From NCBI GenBank assembly GCA_021498095.1, contig JAIZWK010000001.1, positions 434,001-498,000 of the forward strand: a stretch of 64,000 nucleotides of DNA. The letters are read 5' to 3'. Position 1 is the stretch's first letter, and every line of letters begins with the position of its first letter. Both the position numbers and the translations under genes were made by a program. Origin of the DNA: Candidatus Harpocratesius repetitus. GTDB taxonomy: Archaea; Asgardarchaeota; Lokiarchaeia; Sigyniarchaeales; Promethearchaeaceae. This document shows positions 54,766 through 63,252 of the stretch, in pieces. The notes under the pieces are model-generated. The model saw nothing but the letters and a program-made list of their open reading frames with translations. It was not told where the DNA came from and made no database searches.

Positions 54766-55968
54766 TTACAAAAAGAGATCAATCAATGGAATAAGATCAT
54801 CTCTGAATTTTCTAATTCCTAATACTTCTTCTCTTAAATCAGTGGTTAAAACCCATAAATAGACCATACCGCTATCTGATGAGGTAATATATTCAGAAAT
54901 AAAATGCAAATTATTTCTTTTATAATTTAATTCATAAAAATCTTCGCGCTGTATTCCAGTGGTAAGATGGAAAAGATAAAGATTTTGTAAATATGCTGCA
55001 GAATTCTTTAACATTTCTTCTTCTTGATGAGTTTCTCCATAGGAACCAAAAACCAATCCAGTAGAAGATATTAACACACAAGCTCGAGCTTTAATATCCT
55101 TTGTATATGCTTTCAAAAGCTCTTGGATTATTCCTCCTGAAGTAGAAATTTTCTTTAGCGCTAAAGAAAAGAGATTTTCAATGGAATTTCGTTCGTATAT
55201 TGAACTTACTGCAAATCCAACATCGAAATTTGATGAAATTTTCTCAATCTTATCGATTAATTCAAGCCGTTGCTCATTTAACTTTTCATCATTTGCAATA
55301 TCAGGATCCAATTTTGAAAATACAACTAAAACAGGAATAATTAAATTATACTTTTCAAAAGTTGTTAAAATTTTCTTGTAATAATTCAAGGACTCTTCAT
55401 ACCTATCCGGATCTTGTATATCAATGATGTAAATCATCATATCCGCACCGGTAAAATACATATCTGCCTTTTCAAAATACTGGTCTTGATATTGACTTTG
55501 TCCTCCAAAGTCGAATGCAACCAACTCATAGCCAAGAATATTAGTATTTTGGCGCTGTAAACCCCTCGTAGGGAGTAATTCTTTTATAGCGGAATATTTT
55601 TCAGATAATGCGGTAAGTGCAGAAGTTTTTCCTGCATTTCCTAATCCAAGAAAGATAATTTTCTTTTTCCCTTCACCATGTTCGGCGATTTGGGTCATAT
55701 ACCAAAAGATCAGTTCACAAATCATGGCTAGTTTATTGGTATCATCTGGATTTAATCCCTCCAATACAAGAGGTTCGCGATATTGTGCTAAATCTTTTAT
55801 AGAGACCAGATCTAACTCTTCAAAGAAGGGCTCCCATTGAGGATTCCATGCATTTAGAGTACTGAAGGGAAGATCTAAAACATCAGTTGGTTTTTTAATC
55901 GAAGTAAAATCAACCCCATCTTTGAAAAACGACTGGATTTTTGTAAAGAAACTCGGTTGTTGATCCAT
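54766..55968 (-). CDS. Rag/Arf-like GTPase fused to a roadblock/longin-like domain
   Basis: 400 residues in three parts. Residues 30-90: a helix-hairpin-helix-like module (ELDLVSIKDLAQYREPLVLEGLN). Residues 100-285: small GTPase with G1 GLGNAGKT (108-115), G2 Thr in PTRG (134), G3 DFGGQ (153-157, Arf/Rag type), G4 SKLD (218-221). Residues ~290-400: a longin/roadblock-like domain (ACVLISSTGLVFGSYG ... GMVYLWVLTTDLR), as at the C-terminus of Rag/Gtr GTPases. Likely a membrane- or scaffold-associated switch; such fusions are typical of Asgard archaea. Confidence 0.85.
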   Translation of the reverse strand: MDQQPSFFTKIQSFFKDGVDFTSIKKPTDVLDLPFSTLNAWNPQWEPFFEELDLVSIKDLAQYREPLVLEGLNPDDTNKLAMICELIFWYMTQIAEHGEGKKKIIFLGLGNAGKTSALTALSEKYSAIKELLPTRGLQRQNTNILGYELVAFDFGGQSQYQDQYFEKADMYFTGADMMIYIIDIQDPDRYEESLNYYKKILTTFEKYNLIIPVLVVFSKLDPDIANDEKLNEQRLELIDKIEKISSNFDVGFAVSSIYERNSIENLFSLALKKISTSGGIIQELLKAYTKDIKARACVLISSTGLVFGSYGETHQEEEMLKNSAAYLQNLYLFHLTTGIQREDFYELNYKRNNLHFISEYITSSDSGMVYLWVLTTDLREEVLGIRKFRDDLIPLIDLFL

Positions 55969-56155
55969 TTCGTAGTCACTTTTGTCAATGAGTGATCTTT
56001 GAAAAATCTTCTCTTTTAAAGAATAAGAAATAAGAAAAATAGGAGAAGTGACTTTTAGGTGAGGTAAAAATTTTCATTGGAAGTCTATTCTACACTAAGT
56101 TCTTTAAGAATTGAGAGATAATAATAATATATCAAAATTCACTAACTTGATTTAT

Positions 56156-57385
56156 ATGCCTGAAACGATCTCCGAAGCTATTGTATTTGTATTAGATGCG
56201 TCACGATCGATGTTTCGCTCAGATTATAGTCCCAATCGCCTTGATGCATGTAAATTAGGAATCATCGAATTTATTCAGGCTCGTCTACTAAATGATAGTG
56301 AAAACTCAGGTGCATCAGCTTTCGGATTGGTAGTTGTAAAATCCCAAGCAAAAAAAATTTTTGATTTTACAGATCTTGCTAAATTAGATGAGTTTTCTAA
56401 TTATTTACCCGATTTAGTTTGCGGTGGAAAAAGTGCTTTAGGTGAAGGTTTGGGAATGGCAATTAAGATTTTAATTGAGGACATCCGAACGAATGGAGCA
56501 CGAGTTCCACGTATTTTCATTTTTTCCGATGGAGCATATACCCCTTCAAAAATTGATCCTTTGAAAATGGCATCTCTTGCAAATCAATTAGGGATGAAAA
56601 TAAATGCAGTACAACTTGGGGAAGTGCAAGCATACAGCATCTTAAAGCAAATAACTGAAAAAGCAAATGGACAATTTTTACATGCAAAAAATACAGAAAA
56701 TATCATTCGTTTTGTTCAAAATATTGCACAAAGTAATTTTCTCCCACCAGGAAGTTCAGCAGATGCATCAAAATCTAGAATTCCACAACCAATTCTTAAA
56801 AAGATTGCATCACCCTTATTGACCGAAACCCAAATGACCAAAGGTTCCAAAGATCAGCAAGATTTAATTGCCCGACTTCGAGGAACCAAATCATACGAAA
56901 AATGCTCGATTTGCTTTCAAACTAACGATCCAATTTCAAAAACAGATTTCAGTATTAGCGGTGCTTATTGCCCAAACTGTGGTACTCCTATGCATTATTC
57001 ATGTGCAAGTTTGTGGGCTAAAAATCAGAATAAAGAAGGGGATGGTACAATATTTCGTTGTGTTCATTGCCTTTATTTATTAAAAATACCTGCTTCAATT
57101 AAAACTGCAGTACAGATGCACCAAAATCTAAAACAAGAAATGAGAAGCGAAGGAATGCAAACTAAAACTCAAACAGTTCAAGCATCCGTTTATTATGCGA
57201 GAGAATTAGGAGATGAAGCACTATATTCTGCTTGTCCTGTATGTTCAGGGATTTTTGAAGAAGATGAAAAAGTAATCAAATGTGGTAATAGAACGTGTAA
57301 TGCAATTTATCATGTTAAGTGCTATGATAAGTTGAAAGATCACCAATGTAAAGTTTGCGGCTCAAAAATGGTGAAAATGTTCTGA
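56156..57385 (+). CDS. von Willebrand A protein with two RING-like zinc modules
   Basis: 409 residues from the ATG at 56156 (the frame is open to a TTG at 56111). The vWA domain has an intact metal site: DASRS (14-18), GKSALGEG and the Asp of FSDGAY. After ~60 linker residues come two cross-brace patterns: CSICFQTND...CPNCGTPMHYSCASLW...CVHC and CPVCSGIF...CGNRTCNAIYHVKCYDKL...CKVCG, both with the C-C...C-C/H-C...C-C spacing of RING/FYVE-like fingers. The layout recalls the p44/Ssl1-type or copine-like vWA-RING proteins of eukaryotes. Could be a ubiquitin-ligase-like adaptor. Confidence 0.83.
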   Translation: MPETISEAIVFVLDASRSMFRSDYSPNRLDACKLGIIEFIQARLLNDSENSGASAFGLVVVKSQAKKIFDFTDLAKLDEFSNYLPDLVCGGKSALGEGLGMAIKILIEDIRTNGARVPRIFIFSDGAYTPSKIDPLKMASLANQLGMKINAVQLGEVQAYSILKQITEKANGQFLHAKNTENIIRFVQNIAQSNFLPPGSSADASKSRIPQPILKKIASPLLTETQMTKGSKDQQDLIARLRGTKSYEKCSICFQTNDPISKTDFSISGAYCPNCGTPMHYSCASLWAKNQNKEGDGTIFRCVHCLYLLKIPASIKTAVQMHQNLKQEMRSEGMQTKTQTVQASVYYARELGDEALYSACPVCSGIFEEDEKVIKCGNRTCNAIYHVKCYDKLKDHQCKVCGSKMVKMF

Positions 57386-57419
57386 ATATCGATTTCACCT
57401 ACCAATATGTGCATTGAAA

Positions 57420-58478
57420 ATGGACAAAAATTCTTCTCTGCTGCCTTCTTTAAAGATTGTATTCTTATACAACACAATTTCACCTTTGGTTTTGCATTAC
57501 TTGAAAAAAAAGTTTCACGCCTTTCCAAATATAGAATTAATTGTTCCTAAATCCTTATCTTTAGAAGATATGATTCCATTAGTAGAAACTGCAGATGTAT
57601 TAATTGGGTGGAAATGTCCGTTAGAATTATTAAAAAGAGCAAAAAGATTAAAATTATATATCACTCCGTACACAGGAGTTAGCTACCTAGTTGAAACTTT
57701 CAAAAAGCTTTCACCCCCTCCATCCTTTCCAATTGTTAACGCTCACGGAGCGGCAATATTAATAGCACAACACGCAGTAGCATTATTATTTGGAATTCTG
57801 AATCACCTAGTTATTCATCATAATAAAATGTTGGAAGGAAAATGGATTCCAGGCGGAGAAGGTGTAGAAGAGCAATTTCCATCAATTCCAATTATTGGAA
57901 GGAAAATTGGTTTGTTTGGTTACGGCCAAATCAATCAAAAAGTGCACAAATTACTCCAAGGATTGCCTGTTGAATTCCATATTATGAAGAGAAATTGGAA
58001 TTTTGACCAAAATGATTCATTTCCTACTCCAATTCACTCCTATATCCCAAAACAACTTGATTTATTTATGAAATCAATTGATACATTAATAATTGCTGCA
58101 CCATTAACACCTCAAACGAAGAATTTGATCAAAATGAAGCATTTACGTTTATTGGGAAAGGAAGGAATAATTGTGAATGTTGGGCGCGCTAAAATCATCA
58201 ATGAACGAGATTTATTTCATGCGTTAAAAGATCGTATTATATCACGAGCAGCTTTAGATGTATGGTATATCTATAATCCAAAACCAGATAAATTTAATCG
58301 ATTGTGGCCTTATTCTTATCCCTTTAATACTTTGAAAAATGTATTGTTATCCCCACATAGAGCAGATTCACCTTTTGATGATTTACGTCGCTGGGACGAT
58401 ATTATTGAAAATATAATAAAAGTTGCATCAGGAAAAAAAGATTTTATTAATCAAATTAATTTGGAACGGGGATATTGA
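57420..58478 (+). CDS. D-2-hydroxyacid dehydrogenase family protein
   Basis: 352 residues from the ATG at 57420. NAD-binding fold with GRKIGLFGYGQINQ, catalytic Arg in VNVGRAKIINERDL, the Glu position replaced or shifted near ALDVWYIYNPKP, and the catalytic His in LSPHRADS. Residues 1-120 form the flanking substrate domain (ADVLIGWKCP, YTGVSYLVE). The family reduces 2-keto acids such as glyoxylate, hydroxypyruvate or phosphohydroxypyruvate; no phosphoglycerate-specific ACT domain is present. Starts 34 bp after the vWA gene and ends two bases before the next. Confidence 0.87.
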   Translation: MDKNSSLLPSLKIVFLYNTISPLVLHYLKKKFHAFPNIELIVPKSLSLEDMIPLVETADVLIGWKCPLELLKRAKRLKLYITPYTGVSYLVETFKKLSPPPSFPIVNAHGAAILIAQHAVALLFGILNHLVIHHNKMLEGKWIPGGEGVEEQFPSIPIIGRKIGLFGYGQINQKVHKLLQGLPVEFHIMKRNWNFDQNDSFPTPIHSYIPKQLDLFMKSIDTLIIAAPLTPQTKNLIKMKHLRLLGKEGIIVNVGRAKIINERDLFHALKDRIISRAALDVWYIYNPKPDKFNRLWPYSYPFNTLKNVLLSPHRADSPFDDLRRWDDIIENIIKVASGKKDFINQINLERGY

Positions 58479-58480
58479 TT

Positions 58481-59110
58481 ATGAATTTTAAAATTGATGC
58501 ATATCGAGTACAATTCGATCAAATTCAATTTATTGAAAGTAATGAAAAAGTAAAGCAAAACTGCCAACAACCCTACAAGGGTCATAAAGATGGATGTCCA
58601 AATTTTGGATATAATTGGAGCTGTCCACCATATAGTTCAACAATTGAAGAGACTCGAGCAACACTTTCTACTTACCAGTACTTTTGGCTTATTCGCATTA
58701 AAATCCCTGTTTATTCTCATCCAATAAAAATATGGTCAAAGATCAAAAATTCAAAGCAATTTGAATTAATTACAGACATTTTGAATGATTTTCTTGAAAA
58801 ATTTCGTGATTCTCATGCGATGGAAACAATTTATTTTTGCTCAGAATGCAGAATTTGTAAAAAAAAAGGATATAAATGCACTTGTCCAGATGAACCGTGT
58901 AGATATCCTAACAAGATTCAATTTTCTCCAGAATCTGTTGGAATTGATATATTTAAAACATTTCGTGAATTAAAATTGAAAATTGAAGAATTTCCAAAGG
59001 AATTTCTACAAAGAGTAGGTTTTATTGCTTCTGATGAAATTTTGAATTTTCCTAAAATAATTAAAAAATACCAATTATACAGAAAAATATTATCAAAATT
59101 TGAAGAATAA
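58481..59110 (+). CDS. DUF2284-type predicted metal-binding protein
   Basis: 209 residues from the ATG at 58481, two bases after the dehydrogenase stop. Cysteine clusters typical of the family: C.QPYKGHKDGCPNFGYNWSCPPYS near the N-terminus and CSECRICKKKGYKCTCPDEPCRYP near residue 120-145, enough for one or two metal or Fe-S sites. Function of the family is not established; a redox or metal-carrier role is plausible. Operon with the dehydrogenase suggests a linked redox step. Confidence 0.75.
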   Translation: MNFKIDAYRVQFDQIQFIESNEKVKQNCQQPYKGHKDGCPNFGYNWSCPPYSSTIEETRATLSTYQYFWLIRIKIPVYSHPIKIWSKIKNSKQFELITDILNDFLEKFRDSHAMETIYFCSECRICKKKGYKCTCPDEPCRYPNKIQFSPESVGIDIFKTFRELKLKIEEFPKEFLQRVGFIASDEILNFPKIIKKYQLYRKILSKFEE

Positions 59111-59248
59111 AAATATCATTGGTAAATAATTAAAATTATAGAGTTTAAATCAAAAAAAAACAAATTATTATTTTGTAATTTTAGTTAATTAATCAAATCT
59201 AATTATTTATACGTTAACACTGTGAATAGTGTGAGTATTTTTTGCAGT

Positions 59249-59977
59249 TTATTCAGCTGGTTTAATATTCATATACTTCATTTTTTCATCCATCGAGAGC
59301 ATTCGAAATTGCTTAGATTCAGTATCGATGCATCCGATTTGAATGGTTTCATCTTCTATTTCTTCTTCAGTGGATTCTTTTAAGACTTGAATCCCCATTT
59401 TAATTAACTCATCTAAAGACATGTCATCTTTAAGCAATTTATTTAGCTTTTCACGAGCATCCTCAGCATTTCTTCCCATGGCAGTTCCTTTCCATGCCCA
59501 GTATGTTCCACTTGGTGACGTCGTCATAACTCGAGGCATTCCATCAGGATCTACTCCAATAATTAATAAAGCTGAACCAAAGGGTCTAACTCCCCCATGT
59601 TGAGAATATTGCTGTTTAATATCAGCTAATTTTCGAGTAATAGTTTGAATACGAACTGGTTCATTATAAGTTAATCGATGGATTTGACATTGTACTCGTG
59701 CATAATCTACAAGAATCCGAGAATCTGCATGAAGACCAGAAATACTACATCCAATATGTTGGTCAATCTTGAAAATTTTTTGAATAGTTGATGGATCCAT
59801 TAATTTACTAAATTTTTTCCGCGTGATAATAGCTGCGCCCGATTTTGATTTAATTCCAATACAAAGCGTTCCTCGGCGCACTGCTTCTAATGCATATTCT
59901 ACTTGATATAATCGTCCTTCGGGTGAAAACATGGTGATCGATCTATCGTATCCTGCATCATCGCCCTTTCTCATCAT
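59249..59977 (-). CDS. psmA: Proteasome alpha subunit
   Basis: 242 residues. The alpha-type N-terminal signature is present: GYDRSITMFSPEGRLYQVEYALEAV (outlined), whose first residues form the gated pore of the 20S core. IGIKSKSGAAIITRKK and the DPDGMPRVMTTSPSGTYWAWKGTAMG region follow the usual alpha fold. No N-terminal Thr nucleophile, as expected for alpha. Length is normal for archaea. Beta subunits and the PAN/Cdc48 ATPase are not in the window. The first two codons are both ATG. A TATA-like TTATATTC lies about 50 bases before the start. Confidence 0.96.
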   Translation of the reverse strand: MMRKGDDAGYDRSITMFSPEGRLYQVEYALEAVRRGTLCIGIKSKSGAAIITRKKFSKLMDPSTIQKIFKIDQHIGCSISGLHADSRILVDYARVQCQIHRLTYNEPVRIQTITRKLADIKQQYSQHGGVRPFGSALLIIGVDPDGMPRVMTTSPSGTYWAWKGTAMGRNAEDAREKLNKLLKDDMSLDELIKMGIQVLKESTEEEIEDETIQIGCIDTESKQFRMLSMDEKMKYMNIKPAE

Positions 59978-60220
59978 AGTTTCTTAAGCCTCTAGAGTAT
60001 ATTTCATTACTTACTATAGAGAATAATGAATATAAGTGTAAAAAATTTTGGGCTATTATAGAAAAGAACTTCTTGATAACTTGATAACTTATTCTCTATA
60101 TAACCATTTACTCAGCCAATAAGCCCTTTAATTCCTCTAAGTTTTATATTGTGATTAATTGTATTACTTAAGTTTTATTGAAACACTGAAACGTCATATT
60201 AAAAATTCAATAGGAAATTG

Positions 60221-61375
60221 ATGGCTATGGATTGGGACAATGAATCTTTTGAGAAAGAGATAGAAATTGAACGTGCAAACGAGATTATTCAAGATGCACT
60301 CGAACTTTGTCAAAAAGGAAACATTAAGGCAGCCATCTACCTTACTATGCGTGCTATTGAGATTTACTTGAATATAGGTGTTTATCTTCAAATTTCTCCT
60401 GCGTTTAATCAGTTAGCTACTTTTGTTCAAAAAGAAACTGAAATCCTATTAATCATGGAAAAAGTTCAAAATATTATTGTTGAACTTGAATACTTAGATC
60501 TTCAAGAAGAAATCGCAAAATTGAAACTAGTTTTATCTGTATTGGCATATAAACAGGAAAACTATCACACTGCAGCCAATCTTTACCAAGAAACAGCTGA
60601 TCTTTTTTTTTCGATTGATCCAGAAGAATATCGGCAAGCAAGTACAATGTTTTTACTTCGAGCTGCAGAATGTTTTGAAAAGATTAATCGGATGGAACGA
60701 GCAAAAAGATTAGTGTTTAAAGCAATACAAATGAATAATACCAGTATTTTCGATTATCCTACCCATTTTCAAAAATTAATTAAACTGATTCAAACTAAGA
60801 AATATGAACAGGCAGTTAATGAACTTAGAGAAATTGCTAAATTCTTCAGAGATCTTTGCCAAGGTTTGAAGATCGTTGAAGAATTTAGCCAAACATTCGA
60901 GTATCTAAAGAATAATGTGTTAACTCGACTAATCCATATGATTTCAGAATTTAATCTCTTGAAGATGATGTGCTATCGACATTTAGGATTGATCGAACAA
61001 GTAAAAGATCAAGCTAAGAAATCTATCGATGATTTAAAGAGATCAATTAAAATTTTCAAAGATGAAATCAAAAAATCCCATTATACTTCTGCAGATTTGC
61101 AACACCTAACTTTTATTGTTTTTCTATTACAAGTTTTTCAAGAATTCGCAGATTATCAAATCGAAGACCCAAGAGATCTAATTCTTAGAGATGTTCCATT
61201 AAAAATTCAGGAAATTATTCAAAAACTTGATTTTTTCAAGTATACGGTTAAAATTGTAGAATCTGATTTACGACAATGCATAGATCTATTCGAAGACCTA
61301 CCATTCTCCCATATATTGGCACCATTTCGTAATTTTATCCAGCAATCATTAAAGCAATTAAATGTTGATTGCTGA
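60221..61375 (+). CDS. TPR-like helical-repeat protein
   Basis: 384 residues from the ATG at 60221. All-helical; repeating helix pairs in residues 10-190 resemble TPR (IIQDALELCQKGNIKAAIYLTMRAIEIYL, HTAANLYQETADLFF, FLLRAAECFEKINRMERAKRLVFKAIQM, given as landmarks). The second half is helical without an obvious repeat. Such scaffolds bind other proteins, and the style is like the alpha-SNAP/TPR proteins common in Asgard genomes, but I cannot name a family. Stand-alone gene, divergent from psmA by ~240 bp. Confidence 0.7.
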   Translation: MAMDWDNESFEKEIEIERANEIIQDALELCQKGNIKAAIYLTMRAIEIYLNIGVYLQISPAFNQLATFVQKETEILLIMEKVQNIIVELEYLDLQEEIAKLKLVLSVLAYKQENYHTAANLYQETADLFFSIDPEEYRQASTMFLLRAAECFEKINRMERAKRLVFKAIQMNNTSIFDYPTHFQKLIKLIQTKKYEQAVNELREIAKFFRDLCQGLKIVEEFSQTFEYLKNNVLTRLIHMISEFNLLKMMCYRHLGLIEQVKDQAKKSIDDLKRSIKIFKDEIKKSHYTSADLQHLTFIVFLLQVFQEFADYQIEDPRDLILRDVPLKIQEIIQKLDFFKYTVKIVESDLRQCIDLFEDLPFSHILAPFRNFIQQSLKQLNVDC

Positions 61376-61430
61376 AAAGATAGAAAGGAAAATTCTAAAA
61401 AATACTAAATAGTACTAGATTGCAGTTAGA

Positions 61431-63092
61431 TTATTCTAAAGGTTTTGAATGTGTTTTGGCAAGTTTTTCTTCTATACGTTCCCGATGGATGGTATTATAG
61501 GTGCAAAAAGGAATTTCTAGAACTCTTTTTCCTTCAGGATCATCTGGATCTAAAACCCCATAATGAACCACGCATTTTTGAACCCGTGCTACATCCAAGT
61601 CATAAGCGTCTTGAAAATGCATACATCCAACGAATAACATCCCATGTTGCAACATTTGTTTAGATTTTTCAATCCGAACATCATTTAAGAAATTCAAAAT
61701 ATAACGATACATTGGATCATTCATAATTTTAGAAAAATTGAAATTCTTCACGTATTTTAACGCACCAATACCCCAATACAATTTCATAAAATTTCTGTAT
61801 GCAATATCAGTCATTTTGTCAGAAAAATCAGTAAGCACATCAAATGCTCGCTCAATCCCGAGTGTATAGGCAAATGTTTTAAGACCGAGTAACCACTTTG
61901 AAGGTTTTGGAATTTCTCTTTTAAGAACCATATCCCAGCATTGATTTGACCAAGAAATAAAACCTTCAACATCAATTAGGTCTTCCATGGCAACCCATTC
62001 GCCATCTTGAATCGGCATAAAAGTTGCCCATCCGCAATCATCATGAGCAGAAATGGACCATCTAGGTAAATCGGAAAACCATACTAACAATTGAGTCAAT
62101 TTACTTGAAGTAGCTAGAGGATAAAACTTTGTAATCTTATTATCAGTAACTTTTATAATTTCATCAATTAAATCGCTGGCAGTATAGCGCATATTCATTA
62201 AATCTTCTAAAGTAATTCTTCCACATAATGACACAGGTTGAAAGACAACACCGCCTATAATATCATTATTTTGTTTGGCATATTCCAAAATAGGCCCAAT
62301 TTCATGATCATTTACTCCTTTGGCGATTGTGGATACTAAAAATATCCCATCAAGACCTACTTCTCGGCAATTGTCTATTACTTGCTGTTTGATATCAGTT
62401 AAGTCCTTTCCCCGGATTTTTTCATATATTTGATGAGATTGCTCGCTTGATGCATCCCATGAAAGATATACTGCACCTAATCCCACTTCCTTTAGTTGTC
62501 GGCAAAATTCTTTGCTTCTTGCCATTCGAATTCCGTTAGTATTCAACATTGTATGGGGAAAACCCAAATCATTTGCTTTTTTAATTATATCAAGAATTTT
62601 AGGATGAAGTGTAGGTTCTCCACCTGAAAATTGAGCAATAGCAGCATGATAAGGTCGTTGTTTAATAAAATATTCCATTATTTTTACGATTTCATTAAAT
62701 GAGTATTCAACAATTCGTCCAGCAGCATTTGAATTAGCGAAACATATAGGACAATTTAAATTACAACGATTTGTTATATCAATAATCATCAAATTTGCAG
62801 CAGATTGATGTTTATCACATAATCCACAATCATACGGACATCCTTTTTGTGTTGGAATTTTAATGATATTTTCAGGTGTAGTAGAAAAATTAGAATCTAG
62901 TTTCACCGCCTCATGATTTTTCCATTTATAATATTCAGGATTATTAGAAATTTTGTCCATAAATTCTCCGTGTTTTGGACATTTTTTTCTCATTAATACC
63001 CAGTTAGTTTCTGGATCCACAAAAATTTCGGCGGGAATGGGTTCCATACATTCTGGGCAAACAGATGTGGTCTTTCTGAGAATTTCAACCAT
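61431..63092 (-). CDS. tes: Radical SAM enzyme, tetraether lipid synthase (Tes)-like
   Basis: 553 residues. N-terminal zinc-type pairs (C12/C15 and C38 with H41), an auxiliary cluster motif CPYDCGLCDKH (C85, C89, C92), then the radical SAM motif C110-x3-C114-x2-C117 in TNRCNLNCPICF, the SAM GGEP (SGGEPTLHP) and a long C-terminal region with further cysteines (VGCMHF, KCVVHYG, FCTYN). This architecture matches the archaeal Tes family, which joins phytanyl chains into tetraether (GDGT) lipids. Membrane-lipid work fits an archaeon. Another radical SAM of the same subgroup remains possible. Confidence 0.75.
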   Translation of the reverse strand: MVEILRKTTSVCPECMEPIPAEIFVDPETNWVLMRKKCPKHGEFMDKISNNPEYYKWKNHEAVKLDSNFSTTPENIIKIPTQKGCPYDCGLCDKHQSAANLMIIDITNRCNLNCPICFANSNAAGRIVEYSFNEIVKIMEYFIKQRPYHAAIAQFSGGEPTLHPKILDIIKKANDLGFPHTMLNTNGIRMARSKEFCRQLKEVGLGAVYLSWDASSEQSHQIYEKIRGKDLTDIKQQVIDNCREVGLDGIFLVSTIAKGVNDHEIGPILEYAKQNNDIIGGVVFQPVSLCGRITLEDLMNMRYTASDLIDEIIKVTDNKITKFYPLATSSKLTQLLVWFSDLPRWSISAHDDCGWATFMPIQDGEWVAMEDLIDVEGFISWSNQCWDMVLKREIPKPSKWLLGLKTFAYTLGIERAFDVLTDFSDKMTDIAYRNFMKLYWGIGALKYVKNFNFSKIMNDPMYRYILNFLNDVRIEKSKQMLQHGMLFVGCMHFQDAYDLDVARVQKCVVHYGVLDPDDPEGKRVLEIPFCTYNTIHRERIEEKLAKTHSKPLE

Positions 63093-63252
63093 AACAATTA
63101 CCTAGTTTATCTAGTGTTTAAGAATTACATCTTTTACTAAAAGGGAGCAATAAAAATGAACGCTTACGAAAGTATGTGAGCGGATAATTCCCTTGATATT
63201 AGATTTAAGTAATTCGTGTTTTGATTAAAAGTTTTTCAGTTATGAGTTATAA

